From assembly GCA_949286295.1 (NCBI GenBank), contig CASECK010000163.1, forward strand, positions 1-18,463: 18,463 nucleotides of DNA, in the 5' to 3' direction. The DNA comes from an uncultured bacterium (GTDB taxonomy: Bacteria; Bacillota; Clostridia; Oscillospirales; Oscillospiraceae). Each line of letters starts with the position of its first letter. Position 1 is the stretch's first letter. The position numbers were made by a program, and so were the translations under genes. The notes beneath the pieces are model-generated. The model searched no databases. It had not been told where the DNA came from and worked only from the letters and a program-made list of their open reading frames with translations. Shown in pieces: positions 1-6,654 of this stretch.

Positions 1-843
1 GGCCTGGATGGAGTTGCAGCCGTGGGCGATGTTGGCGAAGGGGCCGCCGTGGATGAAGGCGGGGGTGTGCTCCAGAGTCTGGACCAGGTTGGGCTTGATG
101 GCGTCCTTCAGGACGGCGGCCATGGCGCCCTCGGCCTTCAGGTCGTGGGCGGTGACAGGCTTGTCGTCCCGGGTGTAGGCCACCACCATCTTGGCCAGGC
201 GCTGCTTCAGGTCGGCCAGGCCGGAGGCCAGGCACAGCACGGCCATAATCTCAGAGGCCACCGTGATGTCGAAGCCGTCCTCGCGGGGCACGCCGCTGGC
301 CTTGCCGCCCAGGCCGCAGACGATGTGGCGCAGCTGGCGGTCGTTCATGTCCACCACCCGCTTCCACACGATGCGGCGGGTGTCGATGTTCAGGGCGTTG
401 CCCTGCTGGATGTGGTTGTCAATCAGGGCGGACATCAGGTTGTTGGCGATGCCGATGGCGTGGAAGTCGCCGGTGAAGTGCAGGTTGATGTCCTCCATGG
501 GGACCACCTGGGCATAGCCGCCGCCAGCAGCGCCGCCCTTGACGCCGAACACGGGACCCAGGGAGGGCTCGCGCAGGCAGACGACGGTCTTCTTGCCCAC
601 CTTGTTCAGGGCATCGGCCAGACCGACGGAGGTGGTGGTCTTGCCCTCGCCGGCGGGGGTGGGGCTGATGGCGGTCACCAGCACCAGCTTGGCCTTCCGG
701 GGCAGGTCCTTCATGGCATGGATGTCGACCTTGGCCTTGTAGTGGCCATAGAGCTCCAGATTGTCGGGGGTGATGCCCACCTTGGCGGCAACCTCCTCAA
801 TGGGGAGCATGGTGGACTGCTGGGCAATTTCGATGTCAGTCAT
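1..843 (-). CDS. fhs: Formate--tetrahydrofolate ligase, N-terminal half (partial)
   Basis: This enzyme joins formate to tetrahydrofolate using ATP, giving 10-formyl-THF. It is the entry step of the methyl branch of the Wood-Ljungdahl pathway and a C1 source for purine synthesis, in the cytosol. The reverse strand translates without a stop from 843 to the window edge (281 codons; the family is about 555 residues, so roughly half is present). The start reads MTDIEIAQQSTMLPIEEVA. The ATP-binding loop TPAGEGKTTTSVGL lies at residues 62-75, and is followed by REPSLGPVFGVKGGAAGGGY, which is typical of the family. The ATG at 841-843 has a GGAGG site about 9 bases upstream (near 853-857). It is divergent from a formate/nitrite channel, which fits formate supply. 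Identification is secure; only the C-terminus is unseen. Confidence 0.97.
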   Translation of the reverse strand, partial: MTDIEIAQQSTMLPIEEVAAKVGITPDNLELYGHYKAKVDIHAMKDLPRKAKLVLVTAISPTPAGEGKTTTSVGLADALNKVGKKTVVCLREPSLGPVFGVKGGAAGGGYAQVVPMEDINLHFTGDFHAIGIANNLMSALIDNHIQQGNALNIDTRRIVWKRVVDMNDRQLRHIVCGLGGKASGVPREDGFDITVASEIMAVLCLASGLADLKQRLAKMVVAYTRDDKPVTAHDLKAEGAMAAVLKDAIKPNLVQTLEHTPAFIHGGPFANIAHGCNSIQA

Positions 844-906
844 TGCGGTGTCCTCCTTACAAAATGTTAAAAAGTTTTGGGCGCCTATCGGTCCTTCGAT
901 GGCAGT

Positions 907-935
907 ATTATACATCATTTTTCCATTTGCGTACA
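907..935 (-). promoter_or_regulatory. Putative fhs promoter
   Basis: On the reverse strand a perfect TATAAT lies at 907-912, about 64 bases upstream of the fhs ATG. The -35 is weak (TGTACG at 930-935, 17-base spacer). The surrounding AT-rich stretch (about 895-965) contrasts with the GC-rich genes on both sides. The predicted leader of about 55 bases contains nothing resembling a THF riboswitch. Confidence 0.55.
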
Positions 936-1027
936 GGATTTTTATTGCTCTTTTTCAAAATCCGGCCTTTTTTCATTAAGTGAAACTTTGCTTTCGCCTT
1001 AAAATATCCGGCGCTTCCCGCCGGCGG

Positions 1028-1056
1028 TTGCAATCTCCGCGCTTCTATGGTATATT
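1028..1056 (+). promoter_or_regulatory. Promoter of the formate/nitrite transporter gene
   Basis: TTGCAA (1028-1033), a 17-base spacer and TATATT (1051-1056), with an extended TGn element (TGG at 1048-1050) directly before the -10. The predicted start near 1063 leaves a leader of about 60 bases, ending in a purine-rich AAGGAAAGG ribosome-binding site about 10 bases before the ATG at 1122. The promoter is divergent from that of fhs; the two -10 boxes are about 140 bases apart. Confidence 0.65.
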
Positions 1057-1121
1057 CCTACAAGAAAAACAGGCGTTTTCCACACATTCCGTGCCGCGGC
1101 ACAAGGAAAGGATGAGAGTAT

Positions 1122-1949
1122 ATGGACCTGAGTTTCTCCCCCGCCGAGGTGGCGGCCAAATATGCCCAGGCGGGCGCGGCCAAAACCCGGCGGAGCGCGG
1201 GACAGCTGCTTGTGCTGGGCGTGCTGGCCGGAGCGCTCATCGCCCTGGGCGGCGCGGCCACCAATACGGCGGTGTTCGGTATCTCAGAGCCCTGGAGCAT
1301 CAAGCTGATTTGCGCCCTCCTGTTCCCCTTCGGGCTGGGCATGGTCATCGTCATGGGGGCCGAGCTGTTTACCGGCAACTGCCTGATTGTCATCTCTCTG
1401 CTGGACCGGCAGTGCACCCTGGCCGGGATGCTCCGCAACTGGGCGCTGGTCTATCTGGCCAACTTTGCCGGCTCCCTGCTGGTGGCCGCCGGGTGCGCCT
1501 ACTTCGGACAGATGGAGCTGGGCTCCCTGGCCGCGTACACCATGAAGATGGCCGCCGCCAAGTGCGCCCTCCCCTTCCAGAACGCTCTGGTGCTGGGCTT
1601 TTTCTGCAACGCGCTGGTGTGCCTGGCCGTGCTGATGTCCATGTCCGCCCGGGACAGCGCCGGAAAGCTTCTCGGCGCCTATCTCCCCATCTGCTTTTTC
1701 GTCCTGTGCGGATTTGAGCACTGTGTGGCCAATATGTTCTACATCTCCGCCGGCCTGATGGCCAAAACCGTCCCCGCCTACGCCCAGCTGGCCCATACCC
1801 TCGGGATGGACACCAGCGCGCTGACCCTGCGGGGGTTCCTGCTGGGCAACCTGCTCCCGGTCACCATCGGGAACATCCTGGGCGGGATGGCTGTGGCCTG
1901 GCTGATGTGGTTTGTCCACCTGAAGGGCCGCAAGGCCGCCGCCGTGTGA
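1122..1949 (+). CDS. Formate/nitrite transporter (FNT) family channel
   Basis: A 275-residue integral membrane channel of the FocA/NirC/FdhC family, which moves formate, nitrite or related small anions. Family landmarks are visible: GAELFTGN at 79-86, the channel histidine in GFEHCVANM at 197-205 (His200), and NLLPVTIGNILGG at 243-255. Six hydrophobic segments can be read (about 27-45, 60-80, 105-127, 153-173, 186-215, 238-264), and the length matches the family. Its position, divergent from formate--THF ligase, makes formate the likeliest substrate; nitrite or hydrosulfide relatives share the same motifs, so the substrate is inference. Whether it imports or exports formate cannot be read from sequence. 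The ATG at 1122 follows AAGGAAAGG at about 1103-1111. No hairpin with a T-run was found after the stop. Confidence 0.93.
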   Translation: MDLSFSPAEVAAKYAQAGAAKTRRSAGQLLVLGVLAGALIALGGAATNTAVFGISEPWSIKLICALLFPFGLGMVIVMGAELFTGNCLIVISLLDRQCTLAGMLRNWALVYLANFAGSLLVAAGCAYFGQMELGSLAAYTMKMAAAKCALPFQNALVLGFFCNALVCLAVLMSMSARDSAGKLLGAYLPICFFVLCGFEHCVANMFYISAGLMAKTVPAYAQLAHTLGMDTSALTLRGFLLGNLLPVTIGNILGGMAVAWLMWFVHLKGRKAAAV

Positions 1950-2016
1950 CCGTTGCCCCCAACCGCCCCCCTCTTCCCCGCCGGCGCGGCTTCCCTCCCC
2001 CGGCCGGGCGTCCCCC

Positions 2017-2045
2017 TCGACAAATCCGGGTGCAGGCGCTATAAT
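2017..2045 (+). promoter_or_regulatory. Promoter of the cytidylate kinase-like gene
   Basis: TCGACA (2017-2022), a 17-base spacer and a perfect TATAAT (2040-2045). Transcription would start near 2052, giving a leader of about 74 bases. This gives the kinase-like gene independent expression from the upstream channel gene. Confidence 0.65.
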
Positions 2046-2064
2046 ATACTCATAACAAAGCCGC

Positions 2065-2107
2065 AGCCGTATCCCGGCTGGGAGCGGACGGCTCCCCCCT
2101 CGCCGGG
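2065..2107 (+). promoter_or_regulatory. Structured leader with two alternative folds
   Basis: Two adjacent hairpins can form in the leader: AGCCG/CGGCT (2065-2069 with 2075-2079) and GGGAGC/GCTCCC (2080-2085 with 2091-2096). A competing outer stem CCCGGC/GCCGGG (2073-2078 with 2102-2107) would break the first and enclose the second, ending five bases before the AAGGAGG site at 2112-2118. No T-run follows, so this is not a terminator. A regulatory role is only a possibility; the region is GC-rich and such pairings arise by chance. Confidence 0.25.
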
Positions 2108-2125
2108 CGGACAAGGAGGATTTTT

Positions 2126-2731
2126 ATGAACAACAAAATCATCACCATCAGCCGGCAATTCGGCAGCGGCGGGCGGACCGTCGGCCGGCAGGCCGCCCAG
2201 GCCCTGGGCATCCCCTGCTATGACCAGGAGCTGCTGGAAAAAATTGCGGAAGAGAGCGGCTTCTCCAAGGAGTTCATCCGGGACCGGGGGGAGCACACCC
2301 CCCACAGCAGCTGGCTGGCCAACGCCTTCTCTGACCGGGGCCCCCACGGGCTGTCCACCCAGGATTATCTGTGGACCATTCAGAGCCAGCTTATTCTGGA
2401 GCTGGCGGAGAAAGGCCCCTGCGTCATTGTGGGCCGCTGCGCCGACTATATCCTCCGGGATAAGACGCCCTGCCTGCGGGCCTTCATCCACGCCGGGCTG
2501 GACCAGCGAGCCGACCGCATCGTGCGGGTCTATGGCCAGACGGACGAGGCTCCCGTCAAACGCCTGCGGGACAAAGACAAACGCCGGGCCGCCTATTACC
2601 GCTTCTATACCGAGATGGAGTGGGGCGACGCCCGCAACTACCACATCTGCCTGGACAGCGGCGCGGTGGGCATCCAGCGGTGCGCCGACATCATTGTGGA
2701 ACTCTATCACGCCTTCCCCCAGCAGGGGTGA
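2126..2731 (+). CDS. Cytidylate kinase-like family protein (Cytidylate_kin2 type)
   Basis: A 201-residue cytosolic P-loop-type protein resembling the cytidylate kinase-like family found widely in Clostridia. True CMP kinases phosphorylate CMP/dCMP; the substrate of this family is not established. The N-terminus IITISRQFGSGGRTVGRQAA (5-24) is the family's phosphate-binding loop, with GSGGR where a Walker A lysine would stand in classical Cmk. Also seen are YDQELLEKI at 32-40, the family motif IVGRCADYIL at 101-110, and YYRFYTEMEWGDARNYHIC near 157-175. The ATG at 2126 has AAGGAGG at 2112-2118. It has its own promoter and ends at a strong terminator, so it is probably monocistronic. A second, longer and more divergent member lies at 6655-7668. 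Family assignment is confident; the biochemical role is not. Confidence 0.88.
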   Translation: MNNKIITISRQFGSGGRTVGRQAAQALGIPCYDQELLEKIAEESGFSKEFIRDRGEHTPHSSWLANAFSDRGPHGLSTQDYLWTIQSQLILELAEKGPCVIVGRCADYILRDKTPCLRAFIHAGLDQRADRIVRVYGQTDEAPVKRLRDKDKRRAAYYRFYTEMEWGDARNYHICLDSGAVGIQRCADIIVELYHAFPQQG

Positions 2732-2767
2732 CTCTCCGGGCCCGGCCCGGGGCAGCTCTCTGACATG

Positions 2768-2806
2768 AAAGTCCCGGGCCGGAGATATTCCGGCCCGGGA
2801 CTTTTT
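2768..2806. terminator. Bidirectional intrinsic terminator between the kinase-like gene and glmS
   Basis: A 16-bp perfect stem (2768-2783 with 2789-2804) with a five-base GATAT loop, followed on the plus strand by a T-run at 2802-2806. On the minus strand the stem runs into TTTCATG. It sits between converging stop codons (2731 and 2815) and can serve both genes. Confidence 0.92.
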
Positions 2807-2814
2807 ATGCCTGG

Positions 2815-4650
2815 CTATTCCACGGTGACGCTCTTGGCCAGGTTTCTGGGTTTGTCGATGTCGCAGCCGCGCTGAAGGGCCACATAGTAGGCAAACAGCT
2901 GGAGGGGAACCACTCCCAGACAGGGCAACAGCAAATCGTGGACGTCCGGGATGGTCATCACCGCGTCAGCGGTGCGGGCCATCTCCTCCCGGCGGCGCTC
3001 GGTGGTCAGGGCCAGCACGCCGGCCCCCCGGGACTTGACCTCCACCACGTTGCTCATGACCTTTGGGAACAGCCTGTCATAGGTGGCCAGCGCCACCACC
3101 AGGGTGCCGTCCTCAATCAGGGAGATGGTGCCGTGCTTCAGCTCTCCGGCGGCGTAGGCCTCCGAGTGGATGTAGGATATCTCCTTCAGCTTCAGGGAGC
3201 CCTCCAGGCCCAGGGCGTAGTCCACGTTGCGGCCCATAAAGAAGACGGAGCTGTGGTTGAAGCACCGGGAGGCAAAGTACTGGATGCCGTCCTTCCGCTC
3301 CAGCACTTTCTCCATCTCATCGGGCAGCTGGGCGAAGGCGTCCAGGGCGGCGCGGTACTCCGCCTGCGGCACCGTGCCCAGCTCCCCGGCAAAGTAGACC
3401 GCCAGCAGGGACAGCAGGGCCAGCTGGGTGGAATAGGCCTTGGTGGTGGCCACGGCAATCTCCGGCCCGGCCCAGGTGTAGAGCACCTGGTCGCTCTCCC
3501 GGGCGATGGAGCTGCCCACCACGTTGACGATGGACAGCACAAAGGCCCCCAGTCTCCTGGCCTCCCGCAGGGCCGCCAGGGTGTCCAGGGTCTCCCCCGA
3601 CTGGCTGATGACAATGACTAGGGTGCGCCGGTCCACAATGGGCTGCATATACCGAAACTCCGAGGCCAGGGCCACCTCCACAGGCCTGCGGGTCAACCGC
3701 TCCAGCTGATACTTGCCCACCATGCCCACATGGTAGCTGGAGCCGCAGGCCACGATGTAGATTTTTTCCATCTCCCGGATGTACTGCCCGCTCAGGGCAA
3801 AGTTCTCCAGCGTGATTTCCCCGCCCTGGAGCCGGGGGGACAGGCACCGGCGCAGGGCCTGCGGCTGCTCCATAATCTCCTTGAACATGAAGTGCTCATA
3901 GCCGCCCTTCTCGGCGGCGTCCACGTCCCAGTCCACCTGGACAACCGGCTTCTCCACCGGCTGCATCAGCCGGTCATAGCACCGGATGCCCTGCCGGGTG
4001 AGAACGGCCACTTCCCCGTCCTCCAGATAGCTCACCTGGCGGGTGTGGCGGAGGATGGCGGTGACGTCGCTGGCCAGAAAGGCGCACCCCTCCCCATAGC
4101 CCAGAATCAGCGGGCTGTCCTTTCGCACCGCCACAATCTGGCCGGGGCAGTCGGCGCAGACGATTCCCAGGGCGTAGGCCCCCTGGATGCGGCGCAGCAC
4201 CCGGCCCACCGCGGCCAGCAGGTCCCCGTCATAGAAGTACTCAATCAGCTGGGCCACCACCTCGGTGTCCGTCTCAGAGGTAAAAGGCACTCCCTTGTCC
4301 TCCAAAAAGGCCTTTAGTCCGGCATAGTTCTCAATAATTCCGTTGTGAACCACGGCAATCCTGCCGCTGCGGCTCACCTGGGGGTGGGAATTTTCGTCGC
4401 TGGGCGCCCCGTGGGTGGCCCAGCGGGTGTGCCCCACGCCGGCGCTCCCCGGCAGGTCCGCGCCGCCGTGGAGCTGGCCGGCCAGCACCGCCAGCCTCCC
4501 GCTGGCCTTCCGGACGGACAGGCGCCCGGTCTGCCCGTCCAGCACCGCCACACCGGCGGAGTCGTACCCCCGGTACTCCAGGCGGGACAGCCCCTCCAGC
4601 AGGATGGGGGCCGCCTGCTCCTGGCCGATATAGCCTACGATACCACACAT
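2815..4650 (-). CDS. glmS: Glutamine--fructose-6-phosphate aminotransferase (isomerizing)
   Basis: GlmS makes glucosamine-6-phosphate from fructose-6-phosphate and glutamine, the committed step to UDP-GlcNAc and peptidoglycan. The 611-residue length is typical. The N-terminal glutaminase has nucleophile Cys2 (MCGIVGYIG), HTRWATHG at 74-81 and HNGIIENY at 102-109. The linker YEHFMFKEIMEQP is at 251-263. The two SIS sugar-isomerase domains begin near CGSSYH at 302-307. The C-terminal tail DKPRNLAKSVTVE closes the isomerase site. The ATG at 4650 is preceded by AGGAGGAAA. The gene ends in TAG, which shows that amber works as a normal stop in this genome. Its mRNA leader carries a glmS ribozyme, so GlcN6P is predicted to trigger cleavage and decay of the message. 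Confidence 0.98.
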   Translation of the reverse strand: MCGIVGYIGQEQAAPILLEGLSRLEYRGYDSAGVAVLDGQTGRLSVRKASGRLAVLAGQLHGGADLPGSAGVGHTRWATHGAPSDENSHPQVSRSGRIAVVHNGIIENYAGLKAFLEDKGVPFTSETDTEVVAQLIEYFYDGDLLAAVGRVLRRIQGAYALGIVCADCPGQIVAVRKDSPLILGYGEGCAFLASDVTAILRHTRQVSYLEDGEVAVLTRQGIRCYDRLMQPVEKPVVQVDWDVDAAEKGGYEHFMFKEIMEQPQALRRCLSPRLQGGEITLENFALSGQYIREMEKIYIVACGSSYHVGMVGKYQLERLTRRPVEVALASEFRYMQPIVDRRTLVIVISQSGETLDTLAALREARRLGAFVLSIVNVVGSSIARESDQVLYTWAGPEIAVATTKAYSTQLALLSLLAVYFAGELGTVPQAEYRAALDAFAQLPDEMEKVLERKDGIQYFASRCFNHSSVFFMGRNVDYALGLEGSLKLKEISYIHSEAYAAGELKHGTISLIEDGTLVVALATYDRLFPKVMSNVVEVKSRGAGVLALTTERRREEMARTADAVMTIPDVHDLLLPCLGVVPLQLFAYYVALQRGCDIDKPRNLAKSVTVE

Positions 4651-4699
4651 ATGTCTCGTTTCCTCCTGTTCGCATCAGAATTCAGGAGGGCAAACTCGC

Positions 4700-4862
4700 A
4701 GCCATTTGACCTCGTTCCCCGGTCACAGCCCCTCTGTTTTGCGGTCGCCCGCATATTTGCTGGCTGTGTGCGCGCCCGGAGCCGGCGCGGAGGGGCATCC
4801 GCCGAAGATTCGATTCTCCCCTCTCCTCGTCGTCCCGCCGCTGGGCGGGCGCTGGCGCTTCT
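4700..4862 (-). promoter_or_regulatory. glmS ribozyme (glucosamine-6-phosphate-activated self-cleaving riboswitch)
   Basis: Read on the minus strand, the glmS leader carries the conserved blocks of this ribozyme in order: AGCGCC at the cleavage site (scissile bond between 4859 and 4858), a P2.1-like hairpin CCCGCC/GGCGGG (4834-4839 with 4844-4849), GACGAGGA, ATCGAATCTTCGGCGGATG followed by CCCC, then ATATGCGGGCGACCGCAAAAC, and ACGAGGTCAAATGG near the 3' end. The known ribozyme cuts its own RNA using GlcN6P as cofactor, leaving a 5'-hydroxyl product that is rapidly degraded, and so represses glmS when product is abundant. The location directly upstream of glmS confirms the call. Outer limits are approximate, because I aligned by eye against the remembered consensus. 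Confidence 0.93.
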
Positions 4863-4878
4863 GATGGGCCGGACCCAT
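4723..4878 (-). other. Possible upstream ORF running through the glmS ribozyme
   Basis: An ATG at 4876-4878 lies 19 bases before the ribozyme cleavage site and opens a 51-codon frame ending in TGA at 4723-4725, inside the ribozyme's 3' part. A strong AAAGGAGG sits just upstream (about 4882-4889), but the 3-base gap to the ATG is shorter than usual. The predicted peptide (MGPAHQKRQRPPSG...) resembles nothing I know and is basic and proline-rich. It may be fortuitous, since the frame's sequence is fixed by RNA structure. Confidence 0.2.
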
Positions 4879-4942
4879 ACTCCTCCTTTCTCTCTGCGAT
4901 GAAGCGGGCCGGCCCGGACAGGACCGCCGCGCTCCGGGGGCT

Positions 4943-4971
4943 ATTATAGCACCTGGCGGGGAGAATTTCCA
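4943..4971 (-). promoter_or_regulatory. glmS promoter (extended -10)
   Basis: On the minus strand a perfect TATAAT (4943-4948) is preceded by TGC, an extended -10. A partial -35, TGGAAA (4966-4971), lies 17 bases upstream. Transcription would start near 4936, about 77 bases before the ribozyme cleavage site and about 286 before the glmS ATG. Confidence 0.7.
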
Positions 4972-5106
4972 CCGCCGCTTTTCCCGGGCAATATCCGCCC
5001 TTCCCGAGCGGGCGCCGTTATATAGATGCCGTTAAGATTTCCCTTTCTTTTGACGAATCCCATGATTTTCCCACCCTTGCGGGGCAGTTTCTTGAGCGTT
5101 CCGCCG

Positions 5107-5136
5107 TTGACTTTTCCCCAAGAGGGAGACTAAGAT
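5107..5136 (+). promoter_or_regulatory. Putative promoter of the antiporter operon
   Basis: TTGACT (5107-5112), an 18-base spacer and TAAGAT (5131-5136) lie about 60 bases upstream of the antiporter start. The stretch from about 4972 to 5106, between the two divergent promoters, holds no gene or clear repeat that I could find. Confidence 0.45.
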
Positions 5137-5181
5137 AGGCAGGCATTGAAACAGTATGATACGAGGTCTGCGTTCCCTCGG

Positions 5182-5198
5182 AGGAGGTCTTGCTCTTG
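5182..5198 (+). promoter_or_regulatory. Ribosome-binding site that decides the TTG start of the antiporter gene
   Basis: AGGAGG at 5182-5187 is followed by two in-frame TTG codons, at 5190 (2-base gap) and 5196 (8-base gap). Only the second has normal spacing, so 5196 is preferred. There is no in-frame ATG nearby. Confidence 0.6.
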
Positions 5199-6638
5199 CT
5201 CAAAAAAATCAGTGTTTTGACCGCCGCGCTGTTGCTGTGCTGCGTGCCGGTCCTGGCCTTCAACAGCACCTCTGGCCCGGCGCAGGCGCTGGCCGGGACC
5301 CCGTGGTGGCTGTGCGTCCCCTTCGCGGGGCTGCTGCTGTCCATCGCCATTCTCCCCCTGCTCCTCCCCCGCTGGTGGGAGGAGCGCCAGCCCTGGGTGG
5401 TGGCCTTCTGGTCCCTGCTCTTCCTGGTCCCCTTCGCCTGCCTCAACGGGGCCGCCGCCGCGGCGGAGACCGCGCTGGAGTGTATGGTCAACGACTATCT
5501 CACTTTCATTGTGCTCCTGTTCGGCCTGTTCTGCGTGGCGGGCAACATCACCCTGGACGGCGACCTGGCCGGCTCCCCCCGAATCAACGTGGCGCTGCTG
5601 CTGTTCGGCACGCTGCTGTCCAGCTGGGTGGGCACCACCGGCGCCAGTATGCTGATGGTCCGCCCGGTCATCAAGATGAACGCCTGGCGCAAACACCGCC
5701 GGCACATCATGGTGTTTTTCATCTTCCTAATCTCCAATATCGGCGGCTGTCTGACCCCCATCGGCGACCCGCCGCTGCTCATGGGCTTTGCCCGGGGCGT
5801 CCCCTTCTTCTGGTCCCTGCGGCTGCTGCCCATTCTGGCCCTGAACACCGCCATCCTGCTGTTTCTCTTCTACCGGGTGGATATGGCCGCCTACCGCAAG
5901 GACATCGCCCAGGGGATGCGGCCCGACATCAGCCGCCCTGGCACCCAGGTCCATATCCGCGGGCTGCACAACCTGCTCTACCTGGCGATGATTGTGGCCG
6001 CCGTCATCCTCAGCGGCACGCTCCCCTCCCTCCCCCTGTTCCAAAACGCCCAGGGCGACGTGCTGGGCCTGCCCATCTTCGGGCAGGTGGTCCTCACCTT
6101 CCCCTCCATGCTGGAAATCGCCATCATCCTGCTGGCCGCCCTGCTCTCCTTCCGGACCACCGACCCCGGAATACGCAAGTCAAACCACTTTACGTGGGGC
6201 GCCATCCGTGAGGTAGCGGTGCTCTTTGTCGGTATTTTCCTCACCATGCAGCCCGCTCTGACGCTGCTTAAGACCTATGGCGGAAGCCTGGGGCTGACCA
6301 CCCCCTTCCAGATGTTCTGGGCCGCCGGCGCCCTGTCCAGCTTCCTGGACAACACCCCCACCTATCTGGTGTTTCTCACCACCGCCGCCGCCGAGGGCTT
6401 CACCAGCGGGCTTAGCACCTCGCTGGGCATTGTGCCCGCCCAGATGCTCATGGCCATCTCCTGCGGCGCGGTCTTCATGGGGGCCAACACCTATATCGGC
6501 AACGCCCCCAACTTCATGGTCAAGGCCATCTCCGACGAAAATGGCATCCAGATGCCCTCCTTCTTTGGGTATCTGCTCTGGTCCCTGGCTTTCCTGATTC
6601 CCGTGTTCCTGCTGGATTCCCTGCTATTTTTCCTCTAA
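5196..6638 (+). CDS. Sodium:proton antiporter-like permease (NhaD/CitMHS, ion transporter superfamily)
   Basis: A polytopic membrane protein of about 480 residues with some 11-13 hydrophobic segments. The stretch NIGGCLTPIGDPPLLMGFAR (from about residue 181) is the family's first conserved re-entrant-loop motif. The matching second half contains SSFLDNTPTYLVF (near 383-395) and later GANTYIGNAPNFMVKA. This inverted-repeat arrangement is characteristic of the ArsB/NhaD/CitMHS superfamily, whose members move Na+/H+, citrate or oxyanions. I favour Na+/H+ exchange because the TPIGDPP motif is typical of proteins annotated as sodium:proton antiporters, but the substrate is not proven. The start is a TTG set by Shine-Dalgarno spacing. 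The 16-base gap to the next gene, a kinase-like protein, indicates an operon. Confidence 0.85.
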   Translation: MLKKISVLTAALLLCCVPVLAFNSTSGPAQALAGTPWWLCVPFAGLLLSIAILPLLLPRWWEERQPWVVAFWSLLFLVPFACLNGAAAAAETALECMVNDYLTFIVLLFGLFCVAGNITLDGDLAGSPRINVALLLFGTLLSSWVGTTGASMLMVRPVIKMNAWRKHRRHIMVFFIFLISNIGGCLTPIGDPPLLMGFARGVPFFWSLRLLPILALNTAILLFLFYRVDMAAYRKDIAQGMRPDISRPGTQVHIRGLHNLLYLAMIVAAVILSGTLPSLPLFQNAQGDVLGLPIFGQVVLTFPSMLEIAIILLAALLSFRTTDPGIRKSNHFTWGAIREVAVLFVGIFLTMQPALTLLKTYGGSLGLTTPFQMFWAAGALSSFLDNTPTYLVFLTTAAAEGFTSGLSTSLGIVPAQMLMAISCGAVFMGANTYIGNAPNFMVKAISDENGIQMPSFFGYLLWSLAFLIPVFLLDSLLFFL

Positions 6639-6654
6639 AGGAGGCCGACGAGAG

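Noticed and set aside
22..870. Long plus-strand ORF (282 codons) over the fhs region
   Set aside because: It is the antisense of fhs; its Gly/His/Val-rich translation is the usual mirror of GC-rich coding DNA.
844..906. THF riboswitch in the fhs leader
   Set aside because: The leader from the predicted start is only about 55 bases and lacks the conserved THF riboswitch core and pseudoknot sequences as I know them.
1950..2016. Possible terminator after the FNT gene
   Set aside because: The region is C-rich with no stable stem followed by a T-run.
1284..2114. 276-codon minus-strand ORF antisense to the FNT gene
   Set aside because: Mirror of a clear membrane-channel gene; Gly/Gln/His-rich and without a ribosome-binding site.
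4682..4972. 96-codon minus-strand ORF upstream of glmS
   Set aside because: It spans the glmS promoter and ribozyme; its sequence is explained by the RNA element.
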